NCBI GenBank assembly: GCA_023393895.1
Contig: JAEXBT010000092.1
Span: 1 to 9,907 of the forward strand
Length of the DNA stretch: 9,907 nt
Source of the DNA: Pseudomonadota bacterium
GTDB taxonomy: Bacteria; Pseudomonadota; Gammaproteobacteria; Xanthomonadales; Xanthomonadaceae
Reading direction: 5' to 3'
Shown: piece after piece, positions 6,740 through 9,907 of the stretch
How the letters are laid out: each line of letters opens with the position of its first letter
How positions within the stretch are numbered: position 1 is the first letter of the stretch
The notes under the pieces: generated by a model
Seen by the model: the letters and a program-made list of their open reading frames with translations, nothing else
Databases searched by the model: none
What the model was told of the DNA's origin: nothing
Program-made: the position numbers and the translations under genes

Positions 6740-6779
6740 TCCCCGCGCGCGCCATCGCGCACCCCCACAGGAATCACGC

Positions 6780-7967
6780 ATGTCATCACAACGTCCCGCC
6801 CTCCGAGTCCTCGGCATCGCCGCCTGTGTCCTTGCGCTGGGCGGCTGTACCACGATCAGGGGCTGGTTCGGCGGCAAGGGCAACCAGGACACCAAGCCGG
6901 CGGCACTGGTCGAATTCACCCCGACCACCACCGTCAGCCGCGTCTGGTCGGTCAACCTGGGGCCCGGCGAACTGCGCACGGGTGCGCGCCAGCGTCCGGC
7001 GGTGGCTGATGGGCGCGTGTTCGCCTCTGGCAGCGGTGCCACGGTACGCGCGCTCGACCTGCAGTCCGGCCAGCAGGTGTGGACCTGGACCGGCGACAAG
7101 GAAGCGCGATATGCCGGCGGTCCGGGCGTGGGTGAGGGGACGGTCGCGATCGGCAGCCTGAATGGCGACGTGGTCGCGCTCGATGCCGCCACCGGCGCGC
7201 AGAAGTGGACGGCCAAGGTGCAGAACGAAGTCATCACCGCGCCAGCCATTGGCGGGGGCATGGTGTTCGTGCGCTCCAACGACGGTCGCGTCACCGCTTT
7301 CGATGCCGGCAGCGGCGAGCGACGCTGGAGCTGGCGAGGCGATATGCCGGCGCTCACCGTGCGCGGCAACGCGCCGCTGGCGCTCGGTCCGGGCTATGTT
7401 TTCGTGGGCAACGACAACGGAAAGCTGGTCGCGCTGTCAGCCACGGAGGGTGCCGAGCTCTGGGACCTCACGGTGGCGCAGCCCGAGGGCCGCAGCGAGC
7501 TGGACCGGATGAACGACATCGACGGTGCGCCGCTGCTGCAGGGCGCGACCTTGTTCGTCAGCAGTTACAAGCCGCAGACCATGGCGATCGAAGCGCCAAG
7601 CGGCCGGCCGCTGTGGGTGCAGAACGGTCAGGGTGGCGTCGGCGGCCTCGGTGCAGGCGGGGATCGCCTCGCCCTGACCGACGCGAAGGATGTGGTCTGG
7701 GGCCTAGACGCCAATACCGGCGCGCCGATGTGGCAGCAGCCCTCCTATCCGCGCCGCCTGCTGACCGCGCCCGCGGTCGTCGGCAACCACGTGGTGGTCG
7801 GTGACTTCGATGGCTACCTCCACTGGTTCTCGCTGGACGACGGGCGCATGAGCGCACGCACCCGCGCCTCGCGCAAGCCGATCCGCGCCCAGCCGGTGGT
7901 CGCCGGCGATCTGGTGCTGGTGCAGGACAGTGACGGCAACCTGGGCGCGTACCGCGCAGGTCCGTAA
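6780..7967 (+). CDS. bamB: Outer membrane protein assembly factor BamB
   Basis: BamB is the beta-propeller lipoprotein of the BAM complex that helps BamA fold outer-membrane beta-barrel proteins. The 395-aa product (E. coli: 392 aa) has a signal peptide with lipobox LGGC and predicted lipidation at Cys23. Thr at +2 fits outer-membrane retention. The rest is a PQQ-like propeller. Recurrent blade motifs of the form (V)xALDxxxGxxxW are visible, such as [59 protein letters not shown] and [12 protein letters not shown], closing near the C-terminus. AGGAA (6769-6773) lies 6 nt before the ATG at 6780 and fixes this start. The longer in-frame reading from 6570 is inside yfgM. The stop is 5 nt before der. 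Confidence 0.97.
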   Translation: MSSQRPALRVLGIAACVLALGGCTTIRGWFGGKGNQDTKPAALVEFTPTTTVSRVWSVNLGPGELRTGARQRPAVADGRVFASGSGATVRALDLQSGQQVWTWTGDKEARYAGGPGVGEGTVAIGSLNGDVVALDAATGAQKWTAKVQNEVITAPAIGGGMVFVRSNDGRVTAFDAGSGERRWSWRGDMPALTVRGNAPLALGPGYVFVGNDNGKLVALSATEGAELWDLTVAQPEGRSELDRMNDIDGAPLLQGATLFVSSYKPQTMAIEAPSGRPLWVQNGQGGVGGLGAGGDRLALTDAKDVVWGLDANTGAPMWQQPSYPRRLLTAPAVVGNHVVVGDFDGYLHWFSLDDGRMSARTRASRKPIRAQPVVAGDLVLVQDSDGNLGAYRAGP

Positions 7968-7972
7968 GCATC

Positions 7973-9373
7973 ATGTTGCCGATCGTTGCGCTGGTTGGGC
8001 GGCCCAACGTCGGCAAGTCCACGCTGTTCAATGCGCTCACGCGCAGTCGTGACGCACTGGTCCACGACCAGCCCGGAGTCACCCGCGATCGCCACTACGG
8101 CGTCTGTCGCCTGCGCGAGGACCAGCCGTTCGTCCTGATCGATACCGGCGGCATCGCCGGCGAAGAGGAGGGGCTCGCCGGCGCGACCGCGCGCCAGGCC
8201 CGCGCTGCGGCGGAGGAATCCGATCTGGTGCTGTTCGTGGTCGATGGACGCGAAGGCCCTTCCGCGCTTGATGACGAGATCCTGCGCTGGCTGCGCAAGT
8301 CCGGGCGCCCGGTGCTGCTGGTGGTCAACAAGGTCGATGGCCTGGACGTGCGCCAGGCCACCGGTGAGTTTGCCCGCTACGGGTTCGAGGATGTGGTGCC
8401 GACCGCCGCCTCGCACCGTTCCGGCATCGACGACCTGCTCGACGAGGTCTATCCGCGCCTGCCTGAAGCAGGCAGCGGCGAAACCCTCGACGAGGATCCC
8501 GAGCGCATCCGCATCGCCTTCATCGGCCGCCCGAACGTGGGCAAGTCGACGCTGGTCAACCGCATCCTTGGCGAGGAGCGGATGATCGCCTCGGACGTGC
8601 CCGGCACGACGCGCGACTCAATCACGGTCGATCTGGAGCGCGACGGCCGCAAGTACCGGCTGATCGATACCGCCGGCCTGCGCCGCAAGTCGCGGGTGGA
8701 CGAGGCGGTGGAAAAGTTCTCCGCGGTGAAGACCCTGCAATCGATCGAGGAATGCCAGGTCGCGGTGCTGATGCTCGACGCGACCGAGGGCGTGACCGAC
8801 CAGGACGCCACCGTGCTCGGCGCGATCCTCGACGCCGGCCGCGCGCTGGTCGTCGCCATCAACAAGTGGGATGGCCTCAGCCAGTACCAGCGCGAACAAG
8901 CCGAGGCGCTGCTCTCGCGCAAGCTCGCCTTCGTGGACTGGGCCGAGGCGGTGCGCATTTCCGCGCTGCATGGCTCGGGCCTGCGCGAGCTGTTCCGCGC
9001 GGTGCATCGCGCCCATGCCTCGGCCACGCGCGAGTTTGGCACCAGCGAGGTCAACCGCGCCATCGAAATGGCCTACGAGGCGCATCCGCCTGCGGTGGTG
9101 CGCGGCCACGTCGCCAAGCTGCGCTTCGCCCATCCGGGCGGCAGCAATCCGCCGACCTTCGTCATCCACGGCACCCGCCTGCGCACGCTCTCGGACAGCT
9201 ACAAGCGCTATCTGGAGAACTTCTTCCGCAAGCGCTTCAAGCTGATCGGCACACCAGTGCGGTTCATCTTCAAGGAAGGCGAGAACCCGTTCAAGGACAA
9301 GAAGAACGAGCTGAGCGAGCGGCAGGTGGCGAAGAGGCGCCGGCTGATCCGCCACGTCAAGCGCAAGGGCTGA
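7973..9373 (+). CDS. der: Ribosome biogenesis GTPase Der (EngA)
   Basis: Der is an essential double GTPase that binds 50S precursors and promotes late large-subunit assembly. The 466-aa protein has two tandem Era-type G domains and a C-terminal KH-like domain. P-loops GRPNVGKS lie at residues 9-16 and 185-192. The switch motifs are DTGG in the first domain and DTAG in the second. The NKxD specificity motifs are NKVD from residue 119 and NKWD from residue 297. The KH-like region after about 350 contains [20 protein letters not shown], and the protein ends in a basic tail, as in E. coli Der (490 aa). All GTPase motifs are intact in both domains. The start is 5 nt after the bamB stop with only a distant AGGT (7957-7960), so translation is probably coupled. 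Its stop is 5 nt before the rhodanese-ThiF gene. Confidence 0.98.
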   Translation: MLPIVALVGRPNVGKSTLFNALTRSRDALVHDQPGVTRDRHYGVCRLREDQPFVLIDTGGIAGEEEGLAGATARQARAAAEESDLVLFVVDGREGPSALDDEILRWLRKSGRPVLLVVNKVDGLDVRQATGEFARYGFEDVVPTAASHRSGIDDLLDEVYPRLPEAGSGETLDEDPERIRIAFIGRPNVGKSTLVNRILGEERMIASDVPGTTRDSITVDLERDGRKYRLIDTAGLRRKSRVDEAVEKFSAVKTLQSIEECQVAVLMLDATEGVTDQDATVLGAILDAGRALVVAINKWDGLSQYQREQAEALLSRKLAFVDWAEAVRISALHGSGLRELFRAVHRAHASATREFGTSEVNRAIEMAYEAHPPAVVRGHVAKLRFAHPGGSNPPTFVIHGTRLRTLSDSYKRYLENFFRKRFKLIGTPVRFIFKEGENPFKDKKNELSERQVAKRRRLIRHVKRKG

Positions 9374-9378
9374 TTGCG

Positions 9379-9907
9379 ATGCGCCTGCTGACGCCCGCCC
9401 AGGCACGCGAGCGGCATGCCGCCGGTGCGCGGCTGGTCGACGTGCGTTCGAGCGACGAACAGGCGACCGGCATGGCCGCGGGCGCCGAGGCGATCGCTCA
9501 GGATGCCCTGCTGGCCGATGCCGCGGCCGTACTGGCACGCGATGCCGAGGTCCTGCTGATCTGCCAGCGTGGCATGCGTTCGCGCAATGTCGCCGCTGCG
9601 ATGCTGGCGCAGGGTTTCACGCGCATCGGCAGCGTCGAGGGCGGCACCGATGGCTGGCGCGCCGCGGGCCTGCCGATGGCGGCATCCACGTTCGACGATG
9701 ATTTCCTCGACCGCTATTCGCGCCAGTTCCGACTGCCTGAGGTCGGCATTGATGGCCAGCGCAGGCTGCAGGCCGCGCGCATCACGATGGTCGGCGCGGG
9801 GGGGCTGGGGGCGCCGGCGGCGTTCTATCTGGCTGCCGCGGGCCTCGGTTTCCTGCGCCTGGTGGACGATGACATCGTCGAGCGCAGCAACCTCCAGCGC
9901 CAGATCC
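9379..9907 (+). CDS. Rhodanese-ThiF/MoeB-type adenylyltransferase (partial, C-terminus off window)
   Basis: E1-like enzymes of this family adenylate the C-terminal glycine of ubiquitin-fold sulfur carriers (MoaD, ThiS) for molybdopterin or thiamine synthesis. A rhodanese domain can supply the sulfur. The 176 visible codons run open to the window end. Residues 1-100 are a rhodanese domain: LVDVRSSDEQ at 19-28, active-site loop CQRGMRS with Cys62, and GGTDGW near 88-93. The usual HIPGA-like loop is not recognisable. From residue 112 comes the MoeB-like start YSRQFRLPEVG, the nucleotide loop GAGGLG (139-144), the acidic cluster DDD (163-165) and SNLQRQ (170-175), all as in MoeB. The rhodanese comes first, the reverse of eukaryotic MOCS3/Uba4. 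The start is 5 nt after der, with AAGGG about 9 nt upstream. MoeB is the likeliest role. ThiF or another E1-like role cannot be excluded. Confidence 0.92.
   Translation, partial: MRLLTPAQARERHAAGARLVDVRSSDEQATGMAAGAEAIAQDALLADAAAVLARDAEVLLICQRGMRSRNVAAAMLAQGFTRIGSVEGGTDGWRAAGLPMAASTFDDDFLDRYSRQFRLPEVGIDGQRRLQAARITMVGAGGLGAPAAFYLAAAGLGFLRLVDDDIVERSNLQRQI

Noticed and set aside
6570..6779. Longer bamB start inside yfgM
   Set aside because: It would place 70 unrelated residues ahead of the signal peptide. AGGAA with 6-nt spacing marks the ATG at 6780.

Overview
The window looks like ordinary chromosomal DNA from a GC-rich gammaproteobacterium, most likely Xanthomonadaceae (Xanthomonas, Lysobacter or Luteimonas type). 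Three things point there: strong third-position G/C bias, the gene order ndk-rlmN-pilF-rodZ-yfgM-bamB-der, and a MoeB-like protein with a rhodanese domain at its N-terminus. The taxonomic call is inference from gene content and order, not from a search.

Left part (1-2666, minus strand): a fatty-acid beta-oxidation unit. A TetR-family regulator closely resembling PsrA is followed 26 bp later by a FadN-type bifunctional 3-hydroxyacyl-CoA dehydrogenase/enoyl-CoA hydratase, whose 3' end runs off the window. A PsrA-box-like site overlaps the likely transcription start, which suggests autoregulation and fatty-acid control of the unit.

Middle (2667-2879): a 213-bp divergent intergenic region. It holds the psrA-side promoter and operator, a short direct repeat, and the ndk leader. 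The leader contains a small hairpin and then a long hairpin that would bury the ndk ribosome binding site.

Right part (2880-9907, plus strand): a tightly packed, probably co-transcribed cluster. It contains ndk (nucleotide pool), rlmN (rRNA/tRNA m2A), pilF (type IV pilus lipoprotein), rodZ-like (cell shape), yfgM-like (Sec translocon/periplasmic chaperone network), bamB (outer-membrane protein assembly), der (50S assembly GTPase) and a partial rhodanese-ThiF/MoeB protein. Most junctions are 4-5 nt or overlap. The exceptions are rodZ-yfgM (74 nt, rich in palindromes) and yfgM-bamB (40 nt). In E. coli and Pseudomonas, ispG and hisS sit between rodZ and yfgM. Here they are missing.

I found no mobile element, CRISPR array, RNA gene or defence system. 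The window is mainly conserved housekeeping DNA. The points most worth a second look are the ndk leader hairpin, the PsrA-like operator, the rodZ-yfgM junction and the reversed domain order of the last protein.
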